This document shows, piece by piece, positions 46,101-57,985 of a stretch of DNA of 64,000 bases. The DNA is from Hydrangea macrophylla (Eukaryota > Streptophyta > Magnoliopsida > Cornales > Hydrangeaceae). The number at the start of each line of letters is the position of its first letter. The first letter of the stretch is position 1. The notes beneath the pieces were generated by a model, which worked only from the letters and a program-made list of their open reading frames with translations, did no database searches and was not told the DNA's origin. Where the stretch lies: positions 65,954,010-66,018,009 of the forward strand of contig CM066983.1 in the NCBI GenBank assembly GCA_033977485.1. The letters are read 5' to 3'. A program made the translations under genes and the position numbers.

Positions 46101-49100
46101 TCAAAACTCCATAAGTAGTTAAACTTAATCGGATCAAGTCTCTATGTTTTAAAAGTTATGTGAAAATTCACATTTTTTTTTTATACAAAATTTCACATTA
46201 TTTTTAAAATGTGTACTTTTTAATAAAATAGAAAACGAGTTAGACTTAATACTAAAAAAATTCTATTTTAGAAGATTTATAACTAAAATTACCATTATTA
46301 AATTTGGTCAAGGATGACTTGTTTTTAACCTTAAATTATTTCTTTTGAATAGCTTAAAACATTATTAGGCAAAGCTCACATTAAACCCGACGAACCTAAA
46401 ACCAAAAAAAAAAAATTAAAACATTGTTTTTTGTTTTTACTTGGTTTGAAGGAAAGAAACAAAATAATTAACGCCTTCCGAGAAAGGGAGTATCATAGGA
46501 ATCAGACAAAAGCTCAGTGAGAGTTGGTTTGGGGTTTGGATCAAGGTGACTACAACTTGGGATTAGCATAGTTAGCAATTAGATCAGAATAAGTATTCTC
46601 TTAAAAAAAAATCAGCACAAGTATTATCTTCTCTCTAAACATAAATGATCAGAAGATGGTCAGAACTCTTGGCCTTTTTAAGGGAGATTAAGGGCTCGAA
46701 ACTCAAGGATCGATGTACATAGGTGGGTTGGAAGAATGTATCTCAAGTAGCAAGACGAAACTATGCCTAGAGTTTGGGTAGGTTCCAATCCTACCGACCA
46801 CTTGCATATTTGACTTACATGCTGTGGGATCAATGTACGTGCTCGACATTTGCCCTCTATCCTACTTCGATAAAACAATGTCCACACAAATATTCCACCC
46901 GAAAAATGAAGGGATTTATTGCCACGCCTCGTCTCCAAAAATAAAAGTGAGAAGATTTTACTACAAATATGTTTTTAGTAGCTTGGATTGATTTGTAATT
47001 ATTGGCCAGACTTTTAAGTGAACAGGGTAGAGTGAACATACTCAGTGAACATTATTTTTTGCCTAAAAGAATTCGCAGGCTGCCCGATGTCCAATGATCA
47101 TTGTTTTCTGTCTAAAAGAACCCGCAAGTTCTTTTTAAACAAAAAAATAGTGCATTATTCACTTAAGAGTCTGACCGATGTAATCATAATTAACAATATT
47201 GGTACTTTTTGTCAGAACCTTAATTAGAGGAGGTCGGTGTAATTTTATCTAATTACGAAGTACTTTTTGGTCGTGCTATCAAAATAACTAATGGCCCCGC
47301 AAAAACATATGTATGTATATATACTTGGGAGAGATGAAATACTTACATGACAGTGGTACACATAACCAGGCTCCGCAGTTGCATCAAATTTATACGATGT
47401 GTTTGAGTGTATGTAAGAAAACCTCACCAAAATCTTCGTCACATATCCAGGAGTCATTTTGTACACATTCTTCCACCCCTTCTCGTGGGGGGGCACTTGC
47501 ATCTTCTTGCCACGTGTATACTTGCTTATTTGGCACTTACTAGCATCGTTGATTTTCATCATGCACTCCTTAAACTTATCCACATTCACCAGCGCCGTCT
47601 GATCGATCACTACAAATAGTCCCAAATGGATATGCAATGGGTGATTATCCTCCGTTAGATTGATCACATTCCAAACCTCTGTGGACCCCACCTTCGGCGT
47701 CTCGGTCACGGCCTCTTCATATGATTTCCCATTGATGTACAGATGAGTTGGTTCATCGATGCTGCTCGTGTACTCGTACATAGCAATATACCGTGTTACT
47801 GAAGCACTGGATAAGTCTGGAGATGGATATTTTATCAACTGTTCTGCCACTCTACCCATGTCAACTTCATGTTGATGTTTGATTATAAACTTCATCACTT
47901 TACCATTAGCTTCATTGACCGAGTCGCCGGATGGGTAAGGATATGGTGCATTATTGGATAGGATAACAGAATTCGACTTTGTCGTTGAGAAGTCAACAAC
48001 CACGTCAGCAATCTCAGATGGGGCCAAGAGGATCTCACTTATGATCACTGGTCGTTCGTTGTATGCTGAATCAGATGCCACGTGAATGAATCTAAGGCCA
48101 TTGGTGAAGAAGAATTTGAAAAACCTAGCATTACTAGCATTGATGATACGAAATCGATACTTCCTCCGTCGTACAATCATCCGGGGCCATGCTTTGCCAT
48201 TTACTATGATAGCATCACCGAAATATTCGGGTTGCCACTGTGGGTGTATGGAAGGGTTGTTTCCCGTGGAATTCATGAATATCGAGCCATCGGTTCGAAA
48301 GCTACGATCAAAGATGATCAACGGTCGATCAAACTCATCGCCGTTAGGGAGTCCAAGTGGGGCCTCAATCTCATGGTGCCGTACGATGTAGGCCCCGATC
48401 AAGCCGGCCAAAAGGTTGACTCTTGTCAACCCCATGGCATGGTCATGGTACCAAAGGTTTCCTGGCTGTTGATTGTTGTGATAATGATATTTTCTCTTGG
48501 TCCATGTGGGACCCCTCTCTTTAAATCCAGCGGTGAACCATGAGCCCGCGTGCCCATCGCTCGCAGACTCACCGATGGTACCATGGACATGCACTACAGT
48601 AGGAATGCCCATTTTGGTGGAAGGTATAGCAGTTGGGATAGTTGGGTCCCATGGCAATATGTGCTTTGAAGGGAGGTGATTTTGCCACGTCACGTAAGTG
48701 TCTATCCCATGGAGTGCCTCAATTGTTGGACCAGGGATTGTTGCGGTGTCCTTGGATGTACCATAGGCAAACACTGGTGTAGGTGGGAGATCCCTATGGA
48801 ATTTCTGCCAATATAGATTAAAATTTAACCATTACTAAAATAAGTATAAGAGAATTTTTATTTCAGATAATTTACAACTATATCCGTCGGTAAAATTACT
48901 TAGTTCTGTTTTTTTTTTTTTAAATGTATTTTATTTGGTCAATATGTGAGAGTATTGAGCTGCAGATGCTATATGAACCAATCGTGTAATAGAACAGCAC
49001 CGTGAGCACTTTTAAAAATAAACAATTTTTGAACAAAATCATCACATAGTAATTCCTCTCCGTACTAGTTTATTTGTTTAATATTTTCTGAGAAGTACCA

Positions 49101-51354
49101 TTAATAACGAGAATTTTTGCTTATCCCAAATTTGCTCACACTTGTTCACTCAAACTTCTATTAGTGATATCTGCTTTATTCCATTTATCTGTTAAAGATA
49201 TAGGGGTAAAATAAAAATAGAATAGAATTCAATAAAAACTTGATTGAGCAAAAATGTATTCAATAAGAACAAACAGGAGAAAAAAAGAAGATGTTGATCT
49301 CAAAGTCCTAAAGTCCAATCACTTCTTTTCAGAAAGCTTTTTGACAAAAATTAAAATAAAAAAATTGGGTTGGGCTGTAGTGATTAGCTTGATGAAAGAA
49401 CACACCTTTTTGTTGCTATTAACGTCAATGTAAATAATACTTTGTCAAAGAACGAATTAAATTTGAAAAATGCCAGGAATGCCGATTAAAAAATAGAAGA
49501 CATTACCATATTCTTGTTGGAACTTAACGTTTAATTTGTTGATTCTTGAAAAAAATTTAAAAAATTTAAAAAAAAATCACTATTTTTAACTTATTTTCGT
49601 GGTCATTTTCCATTGGAACCATTCAGCGTCAGAATCTAATAAAATTAAAGATAAATGATATTGGAACTTTAAAATATATCATGTATGCATGAGTGGGCCA
49701 GAGTGGCCCATATCCTCTAATCTACTTTGAGAACAGAAGCATAGAAGATGGATTGCAATTAGTGTTGAGTATTCCCTAATTAAAATGTCACTGAGAGATA
49801 AACACAACACTCCTTTCAAGGGACAAACAACCACCCCAAGTAATTAATTAATCTCAACAACCCCAAGTAATTAATTAGTTTAATTAGTAGTTTCTTTCAA
49901 AGAGGCAATTAAAGTAAAATTTTTGAAAAAATGTCCACCATTTCACATGTATTTTATGACAAAAAAATGATGACTAGCTTTGACCCCTTTATGCTACGAG
50001 GGAAAGAAGAGAAATGCTAGGCACACAACACATTTCACAACAGGGCTTTAAATACATGTATCCTGTGCTGTCTAAGTGGTGCATGTAAAAGTGTAAAAAT
50101 TTCAAACAGAACATGGTACGACATATTTAAAGCCCTATTGTAGAATGTTTTGTAAAATATATTGTGTGCCTAGTACTTTTGGGGAAAGAAAAGTCCATTT
50201 TAAAATTATAAGCATTATTATAAAATATATATATATATATATTACTAATACATTTAGTGTTTATATAACACAAAATTTGAAGAAACATCATGCACGCATC
50301 ATAGAAAATGATAATATTCTCTTTTTTTGCTATAAAAAAAATTTTAAAAAAAAAAAAAAATTTGATGATATTCAACATAACAATTTTTATATTAAAAAAT
50401 TTGCTTTTGAGGTTTCTTGTGGGTTTCGAAAAACAGACTTTCAAAAAAAAACATTAATATTAAAAGTTTACTGTAATAAAGTTGGGGGACATTTCTTATG
50501 GTGTTGGTTTTATGGGTAACTTTAATCTTGGTAAATTTACCCACACTTCTACACCGATGTTCACTTGTTCATTTAAATCTTAGAGGCTGTTTAGATAACC
50601 TTAGAACAAATTCTACATAATTTAGTGTGGTGTAGTTATTTTTTGCTAACAACATGATTTGTTTTTAACTTAAAAATAACTCAAGAACAGGTTCTTTTCA
50701 AAACCAATATATACATAAATTTCATTAATAACAAATCAGTTAAATGTTAGAACCTGGTCATGTTTTAGATATTTTGAATAGACAATTAGTCATTGTTTAA
50801 AAAGTTTAAAAACAGCACCAAGTTTAGTGAAACTGTTATTTTCTATCGGATTCTTCAGAAAACAACATGTTGGATTGACGAAGCACTCACTTAAGAATGA
50901 TTTATCATCAAACAAAAACTAGTACTCACTTAAGAATGATTTATCATCAAACAAAAACTAGTACGTAAATAAAGACTCTACCATACATTTGAATATTTAA
51001 AACCGGTTCATTTATGGACCACAGAACTGATTCTGAGATCCTTCCCAAACAATCTCTCGTAAAATAACATGAGGATTCAATTCTCTTATGTAGAAATTAA
51101 CCAGTGTGTGAAATGAAAATAAAATAAAATTTTCATACCCATTTCTTGTGGTACATGCCAATCTTGAGTGACTTTGAAACAGGAATGCCATTGACAACAT
51201 TGAAAGCATTGATTTTGGGCATATCTGGAAGATCATCAATAAACATTTCCAACCTGGTTATTAGCACATCCACCTCTGCCCATGTAGTGAATAGAACACC
51301 CAACAAAGCAATTGAAAGGAGATTAAACAACACATTTCCCTTCATTGTGACCAT
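43159..51354 (-). CDS. LPR1/LPR2-like multicopper oxidase (ferroxidase), three exons
   Basis: Minus-strand exons 51354-51139, 48804-47347 and 43212-43159, all GT-AG and in phase 0, give 575 residues, close to Arabidopsis LPR1. Exon 1 has a signal peptide (NVLFNLLSIALLGVLFTTWA). Exon 2 carries copper sites VVHVHGT, LWYHDHAMG and HPLHIHLGLF, and ends YVYHCH directly before GTAAGT. Exon 3 supplies ILDHEDNAMMRPLKLVS, completing the HCHxxxxH site for type 1 and type 3 copper. All copper ligands are present. LPR proteins oxidise Fe(II) in the ER or cell wall and set root growth under low phosphate; the same role is inferred here. ATG 51354 is chosen over 51402 because the extra residues come from a CT repeat, more likely leader. 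It is the only intact host gene in the window. Confidence 0.9.
43299..43749. mobile_element. Non-autonomous hAT-like element, GC-rich, in LPR intron 2
   Basis: Ends carry inverted AGGGATGGCAACGGGGCGGG-like and CCATTGCCATCCCT sequences. The 8-bp duplication AGGCTATA at 43291-43298 and 43750-43757 fits the hAT superfamily. The flanks of the element are runs of GGGGC/CCCCG units with an AT-rich centre. It lies about 80 bp from the last exon, on the intron side. Confidence 0.82.
45312..45443. mobile_element. Fold-back MITE, family GCTCTAGAGTGAAC, copy 1
   Basis: Inverted ends GCTCTAGAGTGAACATACTC and GGCATGTTCACTCTAGAGC with a short interior, flanked by TATA-rich repeats on both sides that may be the target. 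Confidence 0.65.
45481..45641. mobile_element. Fold-back MITE, related family, copy 2
   Basis: Inverted ends AGCTCTAAATTGAACTGAA and AGTTCAGTTCACTTTAGAGACT. The interior phrase AAAAGAACTCGCG resembles copies 1 and 3. More diverged. Confidence 0.55.
47027..47173. mobile_element. Fold-back MITE, family GCTCTAGAGTGAAC, copy 3
   Basis: Starts GTAGAGTGAACATACTCAGT like copy 1, shares the interior AATTCGCAGGCTGCCC, ends TTCACTTAAGAGTCTGACCG. Located about 170 bp inside the donor end of LPR intron 2. Confidence 0.55.
50017..50173. mobile_element. Fold-back MITE in LPR intron 1
   Basis: Ends CTAGGCACAC and GTGTGCCTAG are exact inverted repeats, and inner arms AGGGCTTTAAATA and TATTTAAAGCCCT also pair. 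A TA target duplication is possible. Confidence 0.7.
50885..50962 (+). repeat. Exact 39-bp tandem duplication in LPR intron 1
   Basis: Unit begins ACTCACTTAAGAATGATT and ends AAAACTAGT. Two identical copies at 50885-50923 and 50924-50962, so the event is recent. Confidence 0.9.
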
Positions 51355-51365
51355 CTCTTGGTTGC

Positions 51366-51370
<5 letters not shown>

Positions 51371-51398
<28 letters not shown>
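51371..51398. repeat. GA/CT microsatellite in the LPR 5' leader
   Basis: Perfect (GA)n about 28 bp long, 17 bp upstream of the LPR start codon. On the sense strand it reads CT, as common in plant 5' leaders. A TATA-like TAATATAACC (minus strand) at about 51472-51481 is the likely core promoter. Confidence 0.75.
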
Positions 51399-51400
<2 letters not shown>

Positions 51401-51796
51401 AATATGTCTAATGAGGGAGGGGGGGCGTTTTTGATAATAATTCACAGGTGTGTATGTGTGTGTGGTGTTTGGTTATATTAGCTTTACAGTATCAAAGAGC
51501 ATTCTTAGAGAGAAACGAAATGATGAGTAGTATTTTTATTCCATTGGGTGGGGCTTCGATGTCTCCGAAAAAGTCGAAATAGAAAAAGGCAAATGAATTC
51601 CTGAACTTTTTTCTTTTTTCTTTTTTCTTTTTCCTGACACCACTTGTTTTCTTCCTTGATATATTTTTATATTTTCTTTGCTCCAATATTTTCAAATTTC
51701 ATATATTTGTAAACAAGTTCAAGGGATATTCACTTTGACACTACTAATTCGGTTTTTAAAAACAAAGCAGCTTTGAAGTTATAATATTAGGGTCAT

Positions 51797-51951
51797 GTTG
51801 TAGTGAGCAATTTTTTATATGAGAAGGCGGGTTTTAATTGTTGGATGGGCATCTAGCCATAAGATTCTCAAGAATCTGGAGATACATTTATTACTAGATG
51901 CTCATCCAACAGTTAAAACATGCATTCTCATATGAGAAGCTTCTTACAATA
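51797..51951. mobile_element. Fold-back MITE upstream of the LPR gene
   Basis: Inverted arms: TTGTAGTGAGCAA..ATATGAGAA on the left and TTCTCATATGAGAA..TTCTTACAA on the right, with inner CATCTAG and CTAGATG arms. About 450-600 bp upstream of the start codon, in the promoter region. Confidence 0.65.
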
Positions 51952-52700
51952 AACTTACCCATAATATTATAGGACCTTATTAGAATATTTTAGGACAAAA
52001 ATTACTAGGACGTATCATAGAATTTTCCTTAAGTGCAATGGAATGAAAATATCAATGTTTTAATTAATTATTCATTAAGTAAAGGAAATTTTAATCAAAA
52101 CTCGTATAAAATAGACTTTTGGATCTTAGGACCAACTTGTTTTCTATTTTAGTAAAAAGTCCTTCAACAGAAAATTTCAAATTATTAGTTATGTGAATTT
52201 TGTAACATAAGGATTTGATTTCGTTAAGTTTCACTAATCAGGGACCTTTCAATAAAATTATAAACAAGTTGTCCTTTAAATACTTCATATATAATATGCG
52301 CAGATACAGCTAAATTTGAGATGCTATGGTTCCCAAATTTTATATCCCGGATATGTAAGGATACACCAAATGAACCATTAATCCAACAACTTGATGGGCT
52401 AGCCATATCGGGCCTTAAAATACTTAAGCTCAAATTGTTAGTAGTAGCTCACTTGGTTCTATAAGTACTATAATTTTTTGACGTGGTACGAGATCTCACA
52501 GTCTTTCGCACTTGAATATGTGACGTTTTCGTTGCAAGGCCAAGTAGGATCTATAACTACCCTAGTCACATCAAGCTTAAAGGATTTAGTGTAAGTTTTT
52601 GAAATAAAAGGCTCAAGGCCCCACTAAGAAGAATTTAAAGTTTTACAACCCAAAATCAAGTTATGCAAATTAAATCCAACCAAACGCAAATAAGTTGAAA
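51952..52700. other. AT-rich intergenic sequence
   Basis: No gene recognised. Part of it (52440-52710) may be the LTR of the copia remnant to its right, since a purine-rich tract lies at about 52712-52724 on the minus strand. Confidence 0.4.
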
Positions 52701-52711
52701 TAAATCCATTA

Positions 52712-53766
52712 ACCCCCTTCCCTATTTCAAAAATTCAAACAATAAATGAAAACAATGGAGCAAGAGAATTCAATACTTAACTAGTGTCTTTAGGGCTATT
52801 AACCAGTCCCTAGGAATATAAGAAGTGATTTACAGTAATTTGGTGAAATGAAATATCTATGAATCATAATCTCTTATTATAAACCAATTGTCTTATGTCC
52901 ACATTGATTCCTCAAAATCTAAGTAACTCTAATTGGTGTGGCACCTCTAGGTCATGTACCAGTCTAGAATTCTCATAAGTGCTCTTAAAAACTTGCCCAA
53001 GTTTTGAAAGAAAACTTTCACACTTATGTAAATCAAGTATGCATTGCAATTAAACATACCATCCAAATCATATGGACTATGGAATTCATTAAGAGTTTAA
53101 CTCAACCTTTCACATTACAATTGCACTATATACCATGGAAAGGGACAATAATATAGTAATCTTATTGTACATCTCAAAACAACCAATGGCTTGTTATTAT
53201 CCATATGAACCTATTTCTTGGGTTCTCCAATTACGTACGTTGAGTTACCATCATTGTTGATTTTTGTTACAGGCATAAGTCACATTTCTCTCGATGTTTC
53301 ATACACTAGTTTTCTCCTTAGTGGTTTTGTTAAAGGCTCAGCGAAATTCACTTATGACCTTACAAAATTAAGAGATCTAACTTCATGATTAAGCTGCTGC
53401 CTCACAACATTATGTGTTAGGCGTATATGCCTACTTTTGCCATTGTAGGACTTATTCATAGCTTGGTCTATTGTAGCCTTATCACAATCTAAAGACACCG
53501 ATGGAACTGCATGGTTTATTCCACAAAGGAACATCTGCTAAAAAGTCTCCTAGCCACTCAACCTCGGTACTAGATTTCTCAAAAGCTACAAACTCATATT
53601 CCATCATTGACTTAGTTGTGTAAGTTTTGTTGGACCACTTCTAAGATACGTGCACTATGAGTAAAAATAAATCCACTTGTTGATTTCGTCTCATCTAAAT
53701 CCGAAATCCAATTTGCATCGCTATATCCTTCCACCTGGTGGCTTCCCAAAGTTTCGTCCTACACAG
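52712..53766 (-). pseudogene. 3' end of a Ty1/copia element (RNase H), minus strand
   Basis: On the minus strand VEGYSDANWISDLDETKSTS at about 53737 leads through broken frames to SLDCDKATIDQAM, NGKSRHIRLTHNVVRQQL, then FAEPLTKPL near 53310. These are the copia RNase H blocks with stops and frameshifts. The following 550 bp is non-coding up to a purine-rich tract (AGGGAAGGGGG on the minus strand). The RT side is cut by the LTR of the next element, so it should resume right of the window. Confidence 0.8.
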
Positions 53767-54217
53767 AAGAAGAAAAGACCTAAGGGGGTTACGTCCCTTG
53801 AGTCTCTTCCAATGACTAAGTCAGTCCTAAGTGGAGCTTGTATATGATGCACTATCAGAAGGGAGAGAAATGTGTGTGTACCTTTTCCAAGCTCTTGTGT
53901 ATGTATATATAGTGAGAAGTCATAACTAAAAGTGCCTATTTCGGCTCAGTCATCCACTCCCTTAGTCTGGGCTGGGAATTAGTTTCTTCCCATTGGGGAT
54001 GACCGTCCATCGAGTGCCAAGTGTCCCTTACCCCTATTTAGTGGGATATTATTTCCCCATTATCAAGAATATAGGCGAGTATTCAGTTTGGGCTCAACAG
54101 CTAGGAGGACTTAGTCTTGGGCCAATATTTTACTCAGGGGTCATATTTAGTATACTCATAGAACGTCTCATCTGCCACGTATCGTGCTTTGGAGGAGTGT
54201 TGAATGATACCGTATCA
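53762..54217 (-). repeat. 3' LTR of element 2 (left boundary approximate)
   Basis: On the minus strand it begins TGATACGGTATCA (itself palindromic) directly after a purine tract (CCAGAGGGGGGAGTAAC, 54218-54234) and runs about 456 bp to where copia sequence starts. A TATA-like TATATATAG is near 53906. The terminal CA is not evident, so the outer end is uncertain; the second LTR is outside the window. Confidence 0.6.
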
Positions 54218-55782
54218 GTTACTCCCCCCTCTGGTCTCAAAATGGATCGTTGGATTGAGGCTCTGTTTTCAAGGTGATGAGACGTGTCTGTCTCCACTTC
54301 AAAGTTAGGTCAGAAAGGCTGTGGTGTTAATGATGACGATTGGTATTCTCGAGATCTGAATAGATTTAAAAAGTGGTGTTTGCCTGAACTGGCGTTTTTA
54401 CGGCGTATTGCTGATCTTGGAGGATCTACTAGTGCTCAAGAAGACGATTCGTTGTTTCTCTACCCTAGGTCAGATCTCATATCCCTAATTCATGTCTTCA
54501 TTGTCGAATTCATCTGAACGTACCGGTTTTGAGGGGCAACTACTCCATCTCCTCATACTGGGATTGTCAATGAATTCGAGCCAAAGGCTCGAACGAGAGG
54601 GTCCCATCTGTGGTATGACGGGCCTACAAATTCTTTCGGGATGACTAAAACAAAATTAACCCTAATTAAGAAAACTTATAAGATTGCCAACATCATGCAG
54701 GATGCAGAGTTCCTGGCGCGAATCAGACCATACTTAACTTAGAGGATGGAGAGGTGGCGTTCTACCCTTATGTTTTTAAATTGGGGGTTAGGTTTCCCCT
54801 TCACCCATTCTTCTGTGAGTTTTTGAACTTTTTTAGGTTAGCCCCCTGCTAGCTCGACCCCAATAGCTGGGTGATATTGATCGGCCTCGTTGTCTTGTCT
54901 TATTTTAATTCAGTGGAGTTAAACTTAAAAGCCATCCGAACTGTTATAGCTATAAAGAGCAAAGTCGGGCCTGGGTATTTTATAAATATAATGGCGCCTG
55001 GCCATCAGGTGGATGATTTAGATTCGTGCCACAAGAAATCGAAAGATGACTTTTTCTTTATCCTCGGCTTTATCGAAGACGTTCCTCGTCTTGCCAGGAC
55101 ACCACGTAAGGATGATTAGTATTAGAGTTGTCTATTTTCCGTTATACATTGTGTTTCCTAATTTGCCCTTTACTTTTGTAGCTCATGACTGTCATCAGAG
55201 GCCTAGGATATCTTCTATGGCAGAGGCTGCTCTGAAGACTCTTTTTCAGACTGCAAACAAGAGCTGACTTGGCCTGCTAATTGGTGCGAATCTTGTGGGT
55301 ACGCGGCTGATAGCAATGGAGGATATTATGGTAGCAATCCTGGCCACTGCTGGAAATAAGAAGAGGGGCCTGCCGGAGGTGTTAGGTTCTGCTATGCCTG
55401 CACAGCCATCAACACGCCTTAGGAAGATGGCATACAAGGTTATTAGGGAGTGCGATCCCCCTGAGGCTGAAGACCAAGTCGATTCCATATTTAGATCCCA
55501 TAGCCGGTTGTCTTGAAGGTCTGGCTATCCCAACTGATCCTGCTATGGGGCAAAGCAAAGGGAAATCTAAGGCAGTCGGGCAACCCGTATTATGAAGGGG
55601 CAAATCTGCAGATTCATATGTTGCATCGTACTACAAGAAGCTAGCCACAAAATTCGTCAGTACGGTTGATTTGGTGAAAAATCTTGGTTTTCTCCAGTCT
55701 TGCATCAATGCTCAACTTGAGGTAGCTTCTAATTTTTTATTTTTCTGCTGATTTTTCATTGTTTTTTACTTCTACCCTTCTT

Positions 55783-56850
55783 CAGGGGCAGAGCCAGGAA
55801 GTTGCACTTTGGGGGGCAGAGTACACGGCACCTATGTTTGCTTGTAAAAGGGCCAAAATCCAAGGCAAATTTTTTTGGGGGCTATATTTATACATTTTGT
55901 AGGTCTATTTGTGCATATTGTCACTTTTTTCTAATACTAAAGTCTGATCACATACTGTAATTCGTAAAGCTTGGATTGGTGTTAAATCAATTTGACTTTG
56001 AGTTGAACTGAGAAGTGAAAAAAAAAAAATCAATGTGTTGGACCAAATATATAGAGAGTTAAATTAGAATTGGTCAATATTAGTTCAGTTTCTCTTTATT
56101 TGGAATTTATGACTTCATTAATGGTTAAGGGTGGATTATGTTACAATGTGTATTAGTAGGGGTGGGCACAATTCGGGCTAACCCGAAAAATCGAACCGAA
56201 CCCGAAGTTTTGAAAATTTTAGTTCAGATAATAACCAAACCGAATTTTTTCAGTTCAAAACCGAACTATATTAAGAAGTTCAGTTCGGTTTTCGGAAGGA
56301 GAATTAATTTCGGTTCGAAACCAAATATCCGACTTTCTAATGTGTATATAAAAACATTTGCAAAAAAATTTATGATGCTATTACTAATTTACTATAATAT
56401 TATAATGATATTACTAATTTACTATAATATTATATATACATATAATAAAATAAATAATAAAAAATAAAAATAATAAAGAATAAAAACTTCGGTTGAGTTT
56501 CAGCCCGAAATTTCGAACCGAATCCGAAGTAAAATTTTGAAATTGAACCGAGTTTTCAAAATTTATTTCAGTTCGGATTTCGGTATCGAAATTACCAACC
56601 CGAACAGAAATTTTCGGTTCGAAACCGAACCGACTGTTTGCCCACCACTATATATTAGCATGGACCATTATGTAAAGTTGTTATATTGAAGGGGGCTAAT
56701 ATGTAAGTAAATTTCAAAACTTTACAGTAATCATAAATACCCTATTCATTTAGAACATTTGCAGGGGCCAAATATATGTAACATGTATAATTATCACAAA
56801 TTGATAGGGTAGAATAATCAATTTTGCAAAATCATGCAGCTCCACCCCTG
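55783..56850. mobile_element. Non-autonomous hAT element, outer, with 8-bp duplication CCCTTCTT
   Basis: Starts CAGGGGCAGAGCCAGGAA, ends GCTCCACCCCTG, a widespread plant hAT end type. CCCTTCTT at 55775-55782 and 56851-56858 is an exact 8-bp target duplication. It lies in the presumed intron of antisense gene a, a few bases from the acceptor. Confidence 0.88.
56157..56650. mobile_element. Non-autonomous hAT element, inner, nested in the outer one
   Basis: Starts TAGGGGTGGGCACAATTCGG and ends TTTGCCCACCACTA. Target duplication TGTATTAG / TATATTAG (one mismatch) at 56149-56156 and 56651-56658. The flanks of the element are built from CGGTTCGAAACCGAAC-like repeats in both orientations. Confidence 0.85.
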
Positions 56851-57664
56851 CCCTTCTTCACTATTCCAGAGTGATTTTATGAATGCCGCCATTGGCAAAG
56901 CCAACTTTAAGGGGTCCAGCATGGAAGATCTTCTGGCTAAATAGGTGGAGAAGGTTTCTACTAAGACAGCCCGAGCTGACGGCCTTCAAACCGACCTCGC
57001 GAAGGTTAGTTTGGATAAGGTGACTGTAGATTCCCAACTACTGGCGGTTTAGCTTCAACATAAGAAAGCTAGATAGAAAATTGAACAACTTAAGAGAACC
57101 GTCATGGCGACTGAAGCACTTCTTGGGGCAGAAAAGGAGATCACAACCAAGCTTAGAGAAAGTGTGAAAGAAGAGAAGAAGGCTACGGCTCTGGCCTACT
57201 TTAGTGAGAAGAAAGATAAGCTAGTACAGATGGGGTCTGTACTGGCAAATAAAGGTTATGACAAAGGCTAGTCCGAGTGCGAAGAAGACGTTTTTGGGAG
57301 GATAAAAATCCAATTTCCTGAAATTAACTTTAGCCCAGCTTTTCCTGATGCAGAGAGGGCTGACGAGGAGGACACATTAGCCCCCTTTCTTGCTATGGGA
57401 TCTAAGGTTGCTCCATCAGTTCATGCCCTTACTAGTGGGAAGGTTTCTACCGATGTTGCCAATGCTTCTGCAGATCCGTCAGTCGCTCTAGCACAATAGT
57501 CATATTTATACTTTTCTTTTTAGAAATTGATGTAGTCTATGTACCCTAACTATGTACTCTAACTGATGTAAGCTGGAGGTCTTTTTCCCCCCAAAAAGAC
57601 ATTATGAATATAATGGTTATGTATTGTTTTTGTAATCGGAATCAGGGCGCTACTGCCTAGCTGG

Positions 57665-57985
57665 AGCTGAACATTTAGAAAAAATCCTGTAATGAGGATT
57701 TGCCTGTTAGATTTCTCTAGATTTGAGTTCAGGGCTAGGGCGTTAGAGCTTGACCTGAGCTAAACACTTAGAGGAATCCTTTAATGAGGATTTTGCCTGT
57801 TTGATTTCTCTAGATTTGAGATTAGGGCTAAGACATTAGAGCGTGGCCTGAGCTGATCACTTAGAAGAAATCCTGTAACGAGGATTTTGTCTGTTGGATT
57901 TCTCTAGATTTGAGATCAAGACTAGGGCTTTAGAGCCTGACCTGAGCTGAATACTTAGAAGAAATCCTATAATGAGCAAGTTGGC
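57665..57985 (+). repeat. Tandem repeat, about 97-bp unit, three copies
   Basis: Each unit includes GAGCTGAACACTTAGA, GAAATCCTGTAATGAGGATTT (inner inverted repeat ATCC..GGAT) and TTTCTCTAGATTTGAG. The copies are moderately diverged. They lie between the two antisense genes of element 2, upstream of gene b. Confidence 0.8.

Larger units (their letters stand above)
43213..47346 (-). other. Second intron of the LPR gene (4.1 kb), rich in MITEs
   Basis: Donor GTAAGT at 47346-47341, acceptor AG at 43214-43213. It contains a hAT-like element near its 3' end, three related fold-back elements at 45.3-47.2 kb and several TA microsatellites. Open frames inside it are not supported as genes. Confidence 0.8.
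48805..51138 (-). other. First intron of the LPR gene (2.3 kb)
   Basis: Donor GTATGA at 51138, acceptor TTGGCAG at 48805. AT-rich, with one MITE and a 39-bp tandem duplication. No other gene seen. Confidence 0.8.
54284..57500 (+). pseudogene. Antisense gene a of element 2: 'putative gypsy type transposon' protein (broken)
   Basis: Plus strand, opposite to pol. DWYSRDLNRFKKWCLPEL is near the start. After a frameshift near 54735 it reads VAFYPYVFKLGVRFPLHPF and LDPNSWVILIGLVVLSYFNS, the signature of the Pfam family named putative gypsy type transposon (Transposase_28). An intron is likely from about 55722 (GAG|GTAGC) to 56871 (TTCCAG), now holding two nested hAT elements. Downstream, 56880-57499 codes for a Lys/Glu-rich coiled coil with stops, then an acidic Pro-rich tail to about 57499. 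The biochemical role of the family is unknown to me. No intact protein is possible. Confidence 0.7.

Noticed and set aside
46678..46938. Minus-strand frame after LPR exon 2 as the gene's 3' end
   Set aside because: No copper-site ending; the exon at 43212-43159 supplies the expected HED motif in phase.
53993..54277. 94-codon plus-strand frame at the left end of element 2
   Set aside because: It overlaps the LTR and PPT of element 2 and has no domain.
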